64,000 bases of DNA, from assembly GCA_009929445.1 (NCBI GenBank), contig SAAL01000004.1, positions 1 to 64,000 of the forward strand, given 5' to 3'. Shown piece by piece: positions 1-11,409 of this stretch. A program made the position numbers and the translations under genes. This stretch comes from Bacteroidia bacterium (GTDB lineage Bacteria > Bacteroidota > Bacteroidia > Bacteroidales > Paludibacteraceae). Each line of letters opens with the position of its first letter. The stretch's first letter is position 1. The notes below the pieces were generated by a model, which searched no databases, was not told the origin of the DNA, and was given only the letters and a program-made list of their open reading frames with translations.

Positions 1-284
1 TAGGTTTTGAAAACTTCAAATAATTTTTGTAACTAATAGAATTACAGAGAATTAAAAATAAATTCCGGCAAAATTCGATTTTTGTCGGTCAATAGTGATT
101 TTATATATTATTGATATTGTGTTATTTACAGAAATTAAAAAAATATTTTGCCGAAAACAGGAATAGTATTTTCCGAAACAGAACAAACAGAACGTAGACA
201 ATCATTTTTTATTAATTTTTCAGAATAATACAAGTAATGATGTATTTGGTATATTCACCCGTAATAGATTCGTACCGTATATTG

Positions 285-3200
285 CTACCTTGTGAGCATA
301 AACTTGAAACTCAGTCCGAAATTGGTGGAAGAAACCGGATAGGAGGATGAAACGAGCGGGGCGGTCATTTGCCGGTCGAAAAACAATTGGAGATTCACTT
401 TCGAACTGAACACGTAATCGGCCGTGAAACGCAGCGACATCACTTTATTGCCGCTGGAAGCCTGCGTGATGTCTTCACTCACTTTTCGCAACAGCGATTT
501 GATATCCTTATATGAAAAATCAAGATTCATCTTCAGGTCGTTTTTCACTGTCTGGCGCTTACTCGATTTGAGTTTCAGCACCACATCGAAATCGTTGACC
601 ACATAGCCCACTCCCACCACAAACTCGTCGGACAGGGCTTCGATAAGCTGCGTGCTGTTCAGATTAAGCGCCAGATTACGCTGTTTGCGGTATTCGGCTT
701 TGGTAGTCATGCTGTTTTTCATGGCAAGATTCAATCCGAAAAGCGGGCTGAAACTCTCGTTGAGCGAAACGGTGGAAATATCATACGCCATAGACGGAAT
801 TGGCATATTGAGCTGAACATCACGTATATAGCCCAAAGCGCTGTTGTTTCCATCCTGAGATACCCACGTGGAAAACGAGGAGTAATTGCCAATGGTGTAC
901 CGGTTGGAATAACCATGAGTAATGCTGATGGAACGGAACTTATCTTTCACCCAGGGGATATTGGATAGACCGTTGAAATTTATGTTCCAGTTAGGCATAA
1001 TCTCGAGGATGGAAAGGAACGGGTTGGTGTTGATCCGGTTCACATCCCTGCCGGTGTAAGCAGCCAGAAACGCCGGGATAAGCACATCCGGTGAATTGAT
1101 ATCGAAAGTTCCGTTTTCAGGATCGAAAGGCTGGCCCCGGTAAACGGGATTGTCGGCAAAAAATCCGGTGACCGGATACCGCGTGCCGGTATATCTGCTT
1201 TCGAGTTTACGGGCTATCAGCTCCCTGTTGGCCAGAAAACGGCTGAATGTGGCTGACCGGTAGTTGTCAGATGCGTTTCCTATTTTGTCAAATGCCGTTT
1301 TCAGAGCTACCTGCGTGATGTTGAAGTTACCGTTGAAGGTGGAGGGCATACCGGGATACATGTAGTGAATCACTGTGTTTGACTGAAACTGTCTTTTGCC
1401 GGTCAGGTCAATTTTCAGTCCGGCAATTGGTTCCATGGTTGCCCTGATATCCAGATCTGAAGTTACAGCTTCGTTGGCCGGATTGATAATATCTTCGCCC
1501 ATGTAGAGCCATCCGCGCTCAGAGGCGCCCGAAAGGGTGTTTTCATCGTGATAACCGAACACAAACGCCCATCCCGGTGCCGGTATTCCGTTCAGTTTTT
1601 TCTGTCCCAGAAAACCCGGTTCGGGGAGGAATCCCGGAATGGTGAGACTGCTCGACTGATTGTAGTTAACTGATACTTTGCGTATAGTGAGCGGCAGGCG
1701 TATGGTGAAGTCGGCCAGTTTTTCTGTTATCGTGCGCTCGTTCGGATCTTTGCTGATGATGGTGACGGTGGCATTGGAGGCGTTCATCACCGGTATGAGC
1801 AACACGGAAGAAGCGTTTTTCACCTTGTAAGGTACGCGTATAGGCCTTCCCAGCGAATCTTTGGCTGTGAATGTAAATCTTTCGCTGTTCAGGGCATGAT
1901 TTACGGTAAGTGTATCTCCCTTTTTGAGGTTTACATTTTTATTGAAAGTCCGCGGATTGAACGTTTGCTGGCGGGTGTTGCGCTGCCCCCGTTCGATTAC
2001 CGCCTTGAGAAATTTTGATTTTTTATACAGACTTTCCAGATTCATATCGGCATTGGCGGTAAGCCTGCCCATGGATGAAGCCAGATTTCCCACATCGGTA
2101 CCTCCTTCCATGATGGCGCTCCGGTTCCAGCTGTAGGTGGAGTTGTACTGCGCATTGGCGGTTACCCAGTCCATCAGTGGGAGCTTGTCGATTGGAATTT
2201 TCCACGATGCATTGAAAATCTGCTGATAGGTGTACGGTGTGCCCATTTTCCGGATGTTGCTCCATACCGTATCGCGCCATGCTTCGTAGTATTCTTTTCC
2301 AATTTCGGGTGTGAAGTAGCTTTCTTCGATGTTGGCATTCATGGAAGTCTGCAACCCCAGATCGATGGCTTCGGTTATTTTATATTTGAAATCGAACTGC
2401 CGGTTCCACATGAAATCCTTGCTGAAACTCAGATTGTCCAACACCGATCCAGTGGTGAATCCGGTGAAGTCGCGCAGTTTCATCTGTGAGTAAGCGCGGT
2501 TGAGGCTGCTGCTGTAATTGACAGATGTAGGTAAATAAAACAGGTTGAAGTCTTTGATCAGCTTAAATGCCGGCTTGGCCAGTGTTTTCGTTTTTTCAAA
2601 AGGTTTCCACGGCTTCATATTGAAACTGTAGGTGTAGTTGATGGCAGCCCGCTGCTGTTTGGTAAGGTTTTGCTGTATTTCGGGCGTGTGTTCGTTCGTT
2701 TCGTTGGTCGAGTAGCTTACAGTCACGTTTGCAGGGTCGTAGAACATTGGTTTTTTACTCCTGATGTTGACTTTTGCATTCGTTATATTGAAACTTCTGG
2801 TTCGTATCACCGACTGGGTGAGCGCTTTCAGCGAGTCTTTGAGGTTTTGCGATTCCAGGTTACCGATTGCATCTTTCAGCAGGATGTCTTCGTCCAGCGG
2901 ATTGTATTTGGGCGAACTTGATTCGGTAGTATAGGTGTAGTAAGCCGGAATCTGGAGCTTGACCTGTTCGGGCAGAAAACGACCCAGATCGAGTGATGCC
3001 GAGAGATTGACGGAATAATGATCTTCCATGTTTCTGTTGGTCACATTGCTTTCTATTCCACCAAAGCCGGCTGTTTCCATTCTTCCGGCCACATTCAGCG
3101 AACCGAGATCCGACAAATTGACGGCCAGATTGCCCAGTGCTGCCCAGCCACCGTCTTCTTCAAATTCGGACATCCTCATTTCGTTCACCCATATTTCACC

Positions 3201-6200
3201 CGATTTTACCGCCCCGCTTTTATTGCGAACCCCGATCATGATATTTTCCACCTCCGAAATGGAAGGGTTACCCATGACGGTAATCCGGTTTTTCGGATTT
3301 TTTTCGTCGAAAACACTGAAAGGAAGCGCATTTGAAACCGATCCGCCCCTTTCGCGGTTACGCTGAAGTTTGGTGTCGGTGAGCACAGTGAACGGAAAAT
3401 CAAACATATTTTCCGGATACCATACCGTTTGTCTGTCTCCCAGTTTATTGCTGGTGTAAGTGCCTTCAGGTGTGAGTCGAAGCGGTATTTCGTACTCATA
3501 GTAATTATTCACCATGTCCGACCCCATTCTCACAAACACGGCCAGATCGTCGTCATTCAGATCGGGAGCTGCCTTCATGGCTTCAGCGTGTACAAACATC
3601 TGAAAACGTTTGTACTGGCGCATGTCGTTGGAGGTTTTTTTGTAAACGGCACGTGCATCGTCGGGTCCGAGTGCGGATACCCGAAGCACCATGGCCTGCT
3701 CATTTTGCTGCAGGAGCTGAGGCTGGCTCGGGTCGGTCTCACGGGTAATTCCGGGAGGGAGTATGTAATTAACCGGTGTTTTACGCCCGTTTTCTTCAAT
3801 GTTTACCGCCAGTACATCCAGGCGGGCATTAGAGGCAGCAGCCGACACAGCAAGCGGTTTGGTGTAGGTTTTCCATTCACCGCGCACCAGATCCAGGGAG
3901 GCGAAACGGAGATGTGCCTCTTTTTCGAATCCCGAAAGGAACATACGTATAAACCGAATGGATTTGAAATTGCGGATACTGCCCACTTTGTCGGTATATT
4001 CCCGAATGGGTATCTTGAACTGATACCATTTCACATTTTCCGTTTTTCCGTTTTTCAGCGTTACGCTTGCTTCCACCAGATCGGTGATGAAATTAGTACC
4101 TACCATCATGTTGTCCGGACGAAGCTGCACCTTGTACTGGAAATATTTTTCGTACTCATTCAGGGTATTATCCGAATTTATATCCTCAATATCCGGCGCA
4201 AGTGTTGCCGAAGTGCTGTATTCGGTTCCGGTTTCGGCAGCATCGGGAGAATTTCTTTCGGTTCCGTTGTAATACTTGTACCGTTCGAGGATGCTCAGGT
4301 TCCGTTCGTCATAATCTTTGCCCAGGTAGAAATGATAGTTGTCGCCCGAAGGATCGTTGATGGGCGAATGCGGGTCGTTTTGCATCCGGGTCACCACTGC
4401 GGGATCCAGATGAGCTGTGAGATTTTCCACATAGGTTTTATAAGTCGGGAAAGTGAACTCATCCTGCGTGGAAAGCCCGTTGAGCCCTACATCCTGTTTT
4501 TCGCGTGCACCGGCCGTATTGTCAAAGGCAATAACGGTGGACTGAGTAAGCGGAATGCGTCCCCAAACGGTAGTTTCGAAATTCTGATTCGTATTGTCGA
4601 TGGGCAGTCCGTGTTCGAACGCTTTTTTCCCGTCCTTCAGGATATCCTCGCTGATATCGCCCAGGTTGAAGTAAAGGTCACCGCCGTTATTATTCTGAGT
4701 TCCATAAACAAACGGGTCCATCATCCAGAATTCGATGTATTCGATGTTGGCGGTTTCGAAGTCCGACGTTTCGATCTTCCGCATAATTCCTCCCCACCGA
4801 TCCTTCGGGTTCAGCAGCTTTCCGGTTGCCGGATTAACACCTGCGATGTCCAGGTTGTAAGGTCCGCGCTCTTCGGGGTAATAGGACAGGTTGAGCAGTG
4901 TCATCAGCGAAGTTCCCGTCGGATCAATGTCGCGATTGGGAAAAAGTTCGGTTTCGCGCACCTGACGGGTATAATGGTTTGATTGCGATTCGAGATTGCC
5001 CCGCAGGTTGGGCGGTGTGGTACGCGCTTCGCTGTTCAGAATCCTGTCCACGGCATACCATGCGAGCAAAGCACGATTTTTACCGTAATCTGTGTTATTG
5101 CTTAGTTTTGATTCATCAAACATTCCCGGCGTACTGGTCAGGTACCAGTTATACGGGTAATGAATATCTATGTTCGTTTTTGTCGATTCAAAATCATCGA
5201 GATAGGCCAGCCCCATTTCGCTAATCACTTTGGAGTGTCCGGGAATAAGCTGAGCATATTCGGCATTGAAGGCAATGGACGAAGGTTGTGTAGCGTTCAC
5301 GAAAGGAAATTTATCCAGCACGTTGGTTATCCATTGCGATTCACGTCTCCAGGAAGTGTTGAGTCCCCAAATCGTATTTTTGATGGGTTCACTTCCGGTG
5401 TTCACCTTTTTAGTCAGCGGCATTTCGGAGAGGTGCATCAGCGTACCCCCGAGGCTGAAATCCTTGCTGAACTGATACTCCAGATGCGTTCCCAGCAGTG
5501 ATTTGCGCTGCATGCTGAACATCGACTGGTTTTCCAGCTTCACATTTACATTTGTATTGGATTCGATGATAGACTGATTCAGTATGGTGACAGTTCCCAT
5601 CATGTAATCCACCGTGTAGTCCACATTTTCTACAAGCGTTTTACCTCCGGCAGTCACCACCACCGATCCTCGCGGTACATTCATGGCATTCAGGCGGATT
5701 TCCGAACCGGAAGCAGAGCCTTTGTACCTCCCTACCAGCGAGAATTTGTTTTTTTCGCTGAATTCCTGAGCCACGACCAGCGTGGAGTCGTACAACTCCT
5801 GATACACGTATTTATCAGCGATGGCATCGTTGCCTATTTTGGCACGCAGGTGGCTCCCGAAAGGTTCGAGTACCGGAAAAATGATTCTTCCGGACGAAGA
5901 GAGCGCCGTGTATCCTTCCACATAATCAAAAAGCCCGTCGGGGTTGACGGTATTCTTCACATCCAGCCTGTCCAGGTTCATCACCCGCAGCAAAAGCTGG
6001 CTGGCAATGTTTCCTTCGGGAAAATACTGTAATTCGGTACCGATAGAATCATTGCGGTACATGATATTCATTCTGAAATCTTCCGGCTGCATCTGCATGG
6101 CTCCGATGGAGTAAATATTCTTCATCATCAGGTCCCATGAAGCCAGTTGAGGCGACTGTGTGGTGCTTTTCAACAATTTAAGAATCAACGCTTGCGGTGC

Positions 6201-7709
6201 TTTCACGTTGTCGGTGGAGAATTCACCCACCTGATAAATCTGCCCCTGGTAGGTGTATTCGTAGGCCACTGCGAGCACCTCATCGAGATTGAGGGCTGAA
6301 CGGAGCGAGATAAAACCCAGCGCATTGTTGACCGTATATTCCGATGGATCGAGCCGGCGGGCATTCTCAATTTTTTCGTAGTCTTCGCCACCGTTGATGC
6401 CTGTGGAAGCCGGTGGGTAGGTTGCCGACAAAACGGCATTGGTCTGCTGGATATCGCGCACGTTGGGCAGGGCGTTCATTTCGCTGTACAACGAGTTTGA
6501 GCCGTTGGCAAGCAGGGCGGCACCCGAATTGTTTTTCCAAATTGAATTATCAATGACACGCGGTTCGGCCAGGTCCATGAAACCGATGATGTTGCGGGCT
6601 TCGTTGAAATTTCCGCGCTTGTTGGTTATCCACACTTCCACACGATTGACAGTGATGCCGGATGAAATAAACGGCAGTTTACTCATGGACTGCTCATAAT
6701 TATCGCGGAAAACATGACCGAGAAAAAAGTGGCGGTTATCGTCGTACTGGTCAATTTTGACTTCGAAAGGGATGGTCTGTGCGCCTCCTTTGGAGCTTAC
6801 GGTCTGCGATTCGGACTCCTGCTGGGAGGCGAGCGCCGAAACGCGCAACTTGCCAAACTGCAGATCGGTTTTGATACCGAAAAGTGCTGTGCTTCCGGTA
6901 ATGAGCGACCCGTTGAGCTGCATGCTCACATTTCCGGCTTCGATATTCTGGATTATATCATCTTCCTTGCCCTTGAACGCCAGTTTAGCTAACTTTTGGT
7001 CGAAGTCAAAAGAGGCTTCGGTGTTGTAATTCAGTCCGAAATTGATTTTATCGCCCACCGATCCGGTTACGTTCATCTGAATTTTCTGATCGAAGTTCGG
7101 TACGTTGGAGCGGCGTGCACGCTGCGGAAGAACAGGATTGTTGATAAAATTACTTTTGAAACCGAAAATGAGTTCTGCCGATCCCTGTGTTTTGATCTGC
7201 ACACCACCCGGTCCAAAAATTTTATCGGCAGGCCCGAGGCTGAATTTCATATCGGTCGCTGAGAATTTATCTTCGTTGCTTTCCACACCCTTCACGTTGC
7301 GGTCTCTGTAAAATTCGAGCATGCTTTTACGGAGTGAATACCTGTTGTACTCTTCGGGACTGAGGGTCATGGGAGTAGATATTTCGAGTTCGCCTACTTT
7401 GGTGCGAATGACATAGTTTCCGGTATTTACATCGTACTCTATTTCTGTTTTGATGTTTTCGGGATTCCGGAGATCCATGGGGTAAACCTTGCTGAGGTCT
7501 TCGTAGGTTTCGATGGCCTGGTTGCTCACCGGAAATCGGGTGGCGGAATCTTTTACAGCTGCAGGAGTGGTTTTACGTGGTTGCGGCTGCTGCAGTTCTG
7601 CTGCAGTGGCGGACGTGAAGTGTCGGGTAGCACTTACAAAGCCGTAAGCAGTACCAACCAAAATTAGAAAGAAGATGATGAAAGAAATTATTTTTTTCCT
7701 TAAAATCAT
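285..7709 (-). CDS. sprA: Cell surface protein SprA (Sov family), T9SS outer-membrane translocon
   Basis: 2474-aa ORF with signal peptide (MILRKKIISFIIFFLILVGTAYGF), size and sequence character typical of SprA/Sov, directly downstream of ruvA as commonly seen in Bacteroidetes. Confidence 0.95.
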   Translation of the reverse strand: MILRKKIISFIIFFLILVGTAYGFVSATRHFTSATAAELQQPQPRKTTPAAVKDSATRFPVSNQAIETYEDLSKVYPMDLRNPENIKTEIEYDVNTGNYVIRTKVGELEISTPMTLSPEEYNRYSLRKSMLEFYRDRNVKGVESNEDKFSATDMKFSLGPADKIFGPGGVQIKTQGSAELIFGFKSNFINNPVLPQRARRSNVPNFDQKIQMNVTGSVGDKINFGLNYNTEASFDFDQKLAKLAFKGKEDDIIQNIEAGNVSMQLNGSLITGSTALFGIKTDLQFGKLRVSALASQQESESQTVSSKGGAQTIPFEVKIDQYDDNRHFFLGHVFRDNYEQSMSKLPFISSGITVNRVEVWITNKRGNFNEARNIIGFMDLAEPRVIDNSIWKNNSGAALLANGSNSLYSEMNALPNVRDIQQTNAVLSATYPPASTGINGGEDYEKIENARRLDPSEYTVNNALGFISLRSALNLDEVLAVAYEYTYQGQIYQVGEFSTDNVKAPQALILKLLKSTTQSPQLASWDLMMKNIYSIGAMQMQPEDFRMNIMYRNDSIGTELQYFPEGNIASQLLLRVMNLDRLDVKNTVNPDGLFDYVEGYTALSSSGRIIFPVLEPFGSHLRAKIGNDAIADKYVYQELYDSTLVVAQEFSEKNKFSLVGRYKGSASGSEIRLNAMNVPRGSVVVTAGGKTLVENVDYTVDYMMGTVTILNQSIIESNTNVNVKLENQSMFSMQRKSLLGTHLEYQFSKDFSLGGTLMHLSEMPLTKKVNTGSEPIKNTIWGLNTSWRRESQWITNVLDKFPFVNATQPSSIAFNAEYAQLIPGHSKVISEMGLAYLDDFESTKTNIDIHYPYNWYLTSTPGMFDESKLSNNTDYGKNRALLAWYAVDRILNSEARTTPPNLRGNLESQSNHYTRQVRETELFPNRDIDPTGTSLMTLLNLSYYPEERGPYNLDIAGVNPATGKLLNPKDRWGGIMRKIETSDFETANIEYIEFWMMDPFVYGTQNNNGGDLYFNLGDISEDILKDGKKAFEHGLPIDNTNQNFETTVWGRIPLTQSTVIAFDNTAGAREKQDVGLNGLSTQDEFTFPTYKTYVENLTAHLDPAVVTRMQNDPHSPINDPSGDNYHFYLGKDYDERNLSILERYKYYNGTERNSPDAAETGTEYSTSATLAPDIEDINSDNTLNEYEKYFQYKVQLRPDNMMVGTNFITDLVEASVTLKNGKTENVKWYQFKIPIREYTDKVGSIRNFKSIRFIRMFLSGFEKEAHLRFASLDLVRGEWKTYTKPLAVSAAASNARLDVLAVNIEENGRKTPVNYILPPGITRETDPSQPQLLQQNEQAMVLRVSALGPDDARAVYKKTSNDMRQYKRFQMFVHAEAMKAAPDLNDDDLAVFVRMGSDMVNNYYEYEIPLRLTPEGTYTSNKLGDRQTVWYPENMFDFPFTVLTDTKLQRNRERGGSVSNALPFSVFDEKNPKNRITVMGNPSISEVENIMIGVRNKSGAVKSGEIWVNEMRMSEFEEDGGWAALGNLAVNLSDLGSLNVAGRMETAGFGGIESNVTNRNMEDHYSVNLSASLDLGRFLPEQVKLQIPAYYTYTTESSSPKYNPLDEDILLKDAIGNLESQNLKDSLKALTQSVIRTRSFNITNAKVNIRSKKPMFYDPANVTVSYSTNETNEHTPEIQQNLTKQQRAAINYTYSFNMKPWKPFEKTKTLAKPAFKLIKDFNLFYLPTSVNYSSSLNRAYSQMKLRDFTGFTTGSVLDNLSFSKDFMWNRQFDFKYKITEAIDLGLQTSMNANIEESYFTPEIGKEYYEAWRDTVWSNIRKMGTPYTYQQIFNASWKIPIDKLPLMDWVTANAQYNSTYSWNRSAIMEGGTDVGNLASSMGRLTANADMNLESLYKKSKFLKAVIERGQRNTRQQTFNPRTFNKNVNLKKGDTLTVNHALNSERFTFTAKDSLGRPIRVPYKVKNASSVLLIPVMNASNATVTIISKDPNERTITEKLADFTIRLPLTIRKVSVNYNQSSSLTIPGFLPEPGFLGQKKLNGIPAPGWAFVFGYHDENTLSGASERGWLYMGEDIINPANEAVTSDLDIRATMEPIAGLKIDLTGKRQFQSNTVIHYMYPGMPSTFNGNFNITQVALKTAFDKIGNASDNYRSATFSRFLANRELIARKLESRYTGTRYPVTGFFADNPVYRGQPFDPENGTFDINSPDVLIPAFLAAYTGRDVNRINTNPFLSILEIMPNWNINFNGLSNIPWVKDKFRSISITHGYSNRYTIGNYSSFSTWVSQDGNNSALGYIRDVQLNMPIPSMAYDISTVSLNESFSPLFGLNLAMKNSMTTKAEYRKQRNLALNLNSTQLIEALSDEFVVGVGYVVNDFDVVLKLKSSKRQTVKNDLKMNLDFSYKDIKSLLRKVSEDITQASSGNKVMSLRFTADYVFSSKVNLQLFFDRQMTAPLVSSSYPVSSTNFGLSFKFMLTR

Positions 7710-7774
7710 ATCGTTATCTGTTACCGCACCTTATGTCGGCTGCAACTCTGCTAATCGTTTTTTATTCTGTCCGG

Positions 7775-8374
7775 TTACAGCATTTTCAATGCCTGCTTTA
7801 TTACCTGTTCCACTTTCATCGTCGGATTTTCAGCCATAATCTTATCCACCACTTTCTGCGAGGCGGCAGCTGCAAAGCCAAGCATGGCAAGTGCGGCGAG
7901 CGTTTCTTCTCTTACTGAATTCGTTTTCGGATCGTGCATGGTTCCCTTCAGTCCTGATTCTTCGGCAATTCCTGTTTTCAGAATTTTATCCTTCAGGTCT
8001 ACAATAATGCGCTGGGCGGTTTTGGTACCGATTCCTTTGATGGCATTCAGCGATACTACATCACCTCCGGCTATCATCTGCTGGATTTCAGATGCACTGT
8101 ACGACGACATAATCACCCTGGCTGTATTGGCGCCAATACCCGAAACGGATATGAGCAGCAGGAAAAGTTGTCTTTCGGCACGGTTCATAAATCCGAACAG
8201 GAGGTGTGCGTCTTCGCGAATGGCCTCGTAGACAAAAAGCTGAGCATCTTCCCTGCCGTTAAGTGCGCTGTATGTTGTGAGTGTAATGTTTAGATAATAA
8301 CCTACACCTGCCGTTTCGAGCACAACACCGGTGGGGGTGAGTTCGGTTACAGCTCCCTTTATATAGTCAATCAT
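7775..8374 (-). CDS. ruvA: Holliday junction branch migration protein RuvA
   Basis: 199 aa, MIDYIKGAVTELTPTGVVLETAGVGYYLNIT N-terminus, HhH motifs (ISVSGIGANTARVIMS, LNAIKGIGTKTAQRIIVDLKDK). Confidence 0.97.
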   Translation of the reverse strand: MIDYIKGAVTELTPTGVVLETAGVGYYLNITLTTYSALNGREDAQLFVYEAIREDAHLLFGFMNRAERQLFLLLISVSGIGANTARVIMSSYSASEIQQMIAGGDVVSLNAIKGIGTKTAQRIIVDLKDKILKTGIAEESGLKGTMHDPKTNSVREETLAALAMLGFAAAASQKVVDKIMAENPTMKVEQVIKQALKML

Positions 8375-8755
8375 TGTTCTAACAAATTTGAGTTTATATC
8401 ATTTATGAAAACGGAATTTACAACCGCAAAATCATTTGGTTGCATTCGGAAAGTATAACGATTAATTAAGAGAAATAGTACAATTTATGCCTAAAAAGAC
8501 GACACAATGTGCATGAGAAGCGAGTAATACAGCGCAATATAATCAGTTGAAGGCTGAGAGCAAGCAAGCGGAGAATGATTTCCAAAAATACGTTTAGTAA
8601 TCAGTGAATTGAAAAGAACAGCAAACAGAAAACATTTTCAGCGTAAATCTGCCATTTTTTTTATTGATTGAAAAAACATTTTCTGAGATACTTCTCCCCT
8701 AATAGTTGAACCGTTAATTATAGGGTGAATTGGTCGAAGTCATTCTTTGGGAATC

Positions 8756-9478
8756 TTATTTTCTTCGTTTTGTAAGACTGAATCCGTTATTGAGGACATA
8801 AGCCGGATTGATAAGACACACAGCCACTTTTTCATACCATCTGAACCCGTTTTTACGCATGGACAATGTCGCTTTGTGGGTGAGCTCCCCCACCAAAGAG
8901 CCCGCAATGGGTGTCACTATTATATCCTGAATGCTTGGCTGCTCTACACCGCCTTCCCAAACATACTCCCAAAACAGTGACTGAAACAAGTTATGCAATG
9001 AAGATTGCAACAACGTGCCGCCCTGCGATCGGATGGTATTGTAGTAATATGAGCCCTGATAGGGATGTCCGATGTAATTGACCACCCACAAATCATGATC
9101 GATGACAGGAGGTGTGGTAAACGTTTTTCGATACTGTTTCTGCAAGACGGGTAACTTGAATTTATTCTCCGCGTACCATTGGGTAATTTCAGGAGGAGCT
9201 ACAACCAGATACATCCCGATAGACAAACTGAAGAGAAATGAATAACCCGTACCACGCAAAAATTTATTACCGAAAGAACGATTCTCAAAATTGAATTGTT
9301 GATTAAAATGTTTGTTTGAGTCGGTGAGTTCCTGCAAGGGCAGTCGCAGCGTATCTTCAACGATGGGAAGAACCTGCAGGGAGTCCTGCCCGTGTACATT
9401 TGTTGATACTGCAGCAAACAGCAGTGCAGCGATTAATACTGTCAGCCTGATTGAATTCATACCCGGTTTTATTTTCAT
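8756..9478 (-). CDS. DUF3943-like secreted/outer membrane protein
   Basis: 240 aa with signal peptide; VVNYIGHPYQGSYYYNTIRSQGG...SLFWEYVWEGGVEQPSIQDIIVTPIAGSLVGE resembles DUF3943. Confidence 0.65.
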   Translation of the reverse strand: MKIKPGMNSIRLTVLIAALLFAAVSTNVHGQDSLQVLPIVEDTLRLPLQELTDSNKHFNQQFNFENRSFGNKFLRGTGYSFLFSLSIGMYLVVAPPEITQWYAENKFKLPVLQKQYRKTFTTPPVIDHDLWVVNYIGHPYQGSYYYNTIRSQGGTLLQSSLHNLFQSLFWEYVWEGGVEQPSIQDIIVTPIAGSLVGELTHKATLSMRKNGFRWYEKVAVCLINPAYVLNNGFSLTKRRK

Positions 9479-9725
9479 TTTGTTTCATCATGAAACATGT
9501 TGCAATAATAATCAATTATTTTGAAAGTGAAAGCTAAAATGAGATAAAATAAATCCTTTCCGGTTTTCTAAACTTGTATTTGAAACAAGCGACATCCAGG
9601 TAGATTGAAGATAAGCAGGAGTTTTTTTATTTACTAATCTTTCTGAACAAAAACCTTATTTTTATCCTTATATACAAACATATAAGAATAAAAACACATA
9701 AAGACAACTTTTTAAAGCCTGAAAA

Positions 9726-11354
9726 ATGAACACAATAGCAGGACACATAGTAGATGTAGTAGCGCGGCAAATAAGAAAAGGAACTCTATACATCGATGGA
9801 GGAAAAATTGTAAACTTTGAAGCCTCAGATGCTGTGCCCGACCAGTACATTATTCCCGGTTTTGTGGATGCACACATCCACATCGAAAGCTCCATGATGT
9901 TGCCATCGGAGTTTGCACGCTACAGTTTGCCATGTGGCACCGTCGCTTGTGTTTGCGATCCACACGAAATAGCCAATGTATGTGGTATACCCGGTGTAAA
10001 TTACATGATAGAAAATGGCAAAAAATCGGCACTCAAATACTACTTTGGTGCTCCTTCGTGCGTGCCTGCTACACCTTTCGATTCTTCCGGAGCCATCCTC
10101 GATGCCGAAGCAGTGAGTAAGTTGCTAGAACGCGACGACATTTACTTCCTTGCCGAAATGATGAACTACCCGGGAGTTATCGAACAAGACGAACAGGTAC
10201 ATTTAAAACTCCGGGCTGCCCACAAACATCTCAAACCCATCGATGGACATGCACCTGAGCTTACCGGCGAAGGCTTGATAGCTTATGCTTCGGCTGGTAT
10301 CACAACCGATCACGAGTGCATGTCGATAACCGAAGCTGAAGCTAAAATCGCCTTTGGCATGAAAGTACTGATCCGCGAAGGTAGCGCTGCCAAGAACTTC
10401 GATGATTTACTTCCTCTGCTCGAAAAGTACAGCGACGAAATCATGTTCTGTTCTGACGATAAACACCCTGATGATTTAATTAAAAACGGACACATAAACA
10501 CCCTTGCCCGCCGGGCTGTAGCTGCCGGATACGACGCACTGGAAGTCCTGCGCATATGCTCACTCAATCCGGTTCGACATTACAAACTCGATGTAGGATT
10601 GCTTCAGCAAGGCGACGATGCTGATTTTCTGGTGGTTAATAATCTGACGGATTTTGACGTGCAACAAACTTATATTCGCGGTTTGAAAGTTGCTGAAAAC
10701 AACGCGGTACTTTTTCCACGTTATATTCCTAATAAGCTGATCAATAACTTTAAAGCCACACCACTACAGCCCGAACAACTTCGCGTCCAACCTTCGGGCG
10801 ATCAACTAAAAGTAATTGTGGTGGACGATGGACAGCTGTTTACACACAGCGAATTGGTAGTTCCTAAAATCGACAACGACAATGTTATTTCGGACACAAC
10901 AAACGACATACTTAAATTAGTGGTTTACAATCGTTATCAGGACATGAAACCTGCTATAGGATTTATTAAAAACATCGGACTTAAAGAGGGAGCTCTTGCT
11001 TCCACTGTTTCGCACGACAGCCATAATATAGTGGCTGTAGGCACCTCCGACGAAGAAATCGTATCGGCAATCAATCATATCATAGCCAGTACCGGTGGTA
11101 TTCTGGCTTGTAACAAAGACAACGTTTTGCTACTACCTTTGCCTGTTGGTGGTTTAATGTCGGCCGAAGAGGGTGATGTGATTGCCCAAAAATATGAAGA
11201 ACTTGATGCCGCGGTAAAACAAATGGGATCGCAGCTGAAAGCCCCTTTTATGACCGTTGCCTTTATGTCGTTGCTTGTAATTCCAAAGCTTAAGCTTAGT
11301 GATCAAGGACTTTTCGATGGACGAACTTACGCGTTTACCGACCTAATGATATAG
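9726..11354 (+). CDS. ade: Adenine deaminase
   Basis: 542 aa; metal-binding FVDAHIHIESSMM, CVCDPHEIANV, TDHECMS, FCSDDKHPDDL motifs of adenine deaminase. Confidence 0.95.
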   Translation: MNTIAGHIVDVVARQIRKGTLYIDGGKIVNFEASDAVPDQYIIPGFVDAHIHIESSMMLPSEFARYSLPCGTVACVCDPHEIANVCGIPGVNYMIENGKKSALKYYFGAPSCVPATPFDSSGAILDAEAVSKLLERDDIYFLAEMMNYPGVIEQDEQVHLKLRAAHKHLKPIDGHAPELTGEGLIAYASAGITTDHECMSITEAEAKIAFGMKVLIREGSAAKNFDDLLPLLEKYSDEIMFCSDDKHPDDLIKNGHINTLARRAVAAGYDALEVLRICSLNPVRHYKLDVGLLQQGDDADFLVVNNLTDFDVQQTYIRGLKVAENNAVLFPRYIPNKLINNFKATPLQPEQLRVQPSGDQLKVIVVDDGQLFTHSELVVPKIDNDNVISDTTNDILKLVVYNRYQDMKPAIGFIKNIGLKEGALASTVSHDSHNIVAVGTSDEEIVSAINHIIASTGGILACNKDNVLLLPLPVGGLMSAEEGDVIAQKYEELDAAVKQMGSQLKAPFMTVAFMSLLVIPKLKLSDQGLFDGRTYAFTDLMI

Positions 11355-11365
11355 TATTCTACAAC

Positions 11366-11409
11366 AAAAAAAAGTCAGTTCAGATAGACCTGAACTGACT
11401 TTTTTTTTG
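11366..11409 (+). terminator. Rho-independent terminator downstream of ade
   Basis: AGTCAGTTCAG-ATAGAC-CTGAACTGACT stem flanked by A8/T9 runs. Confidence 0.85.

Noticed and set aside
3429-4982. 517-aa open frame on + strand inside sprA
   Set aside because: Antisense shadow ORF of a confidently assigned CDS; composition rich in H, I, F, V and C with no recognisable domain, as expected for the complement of a biased coding sequence.
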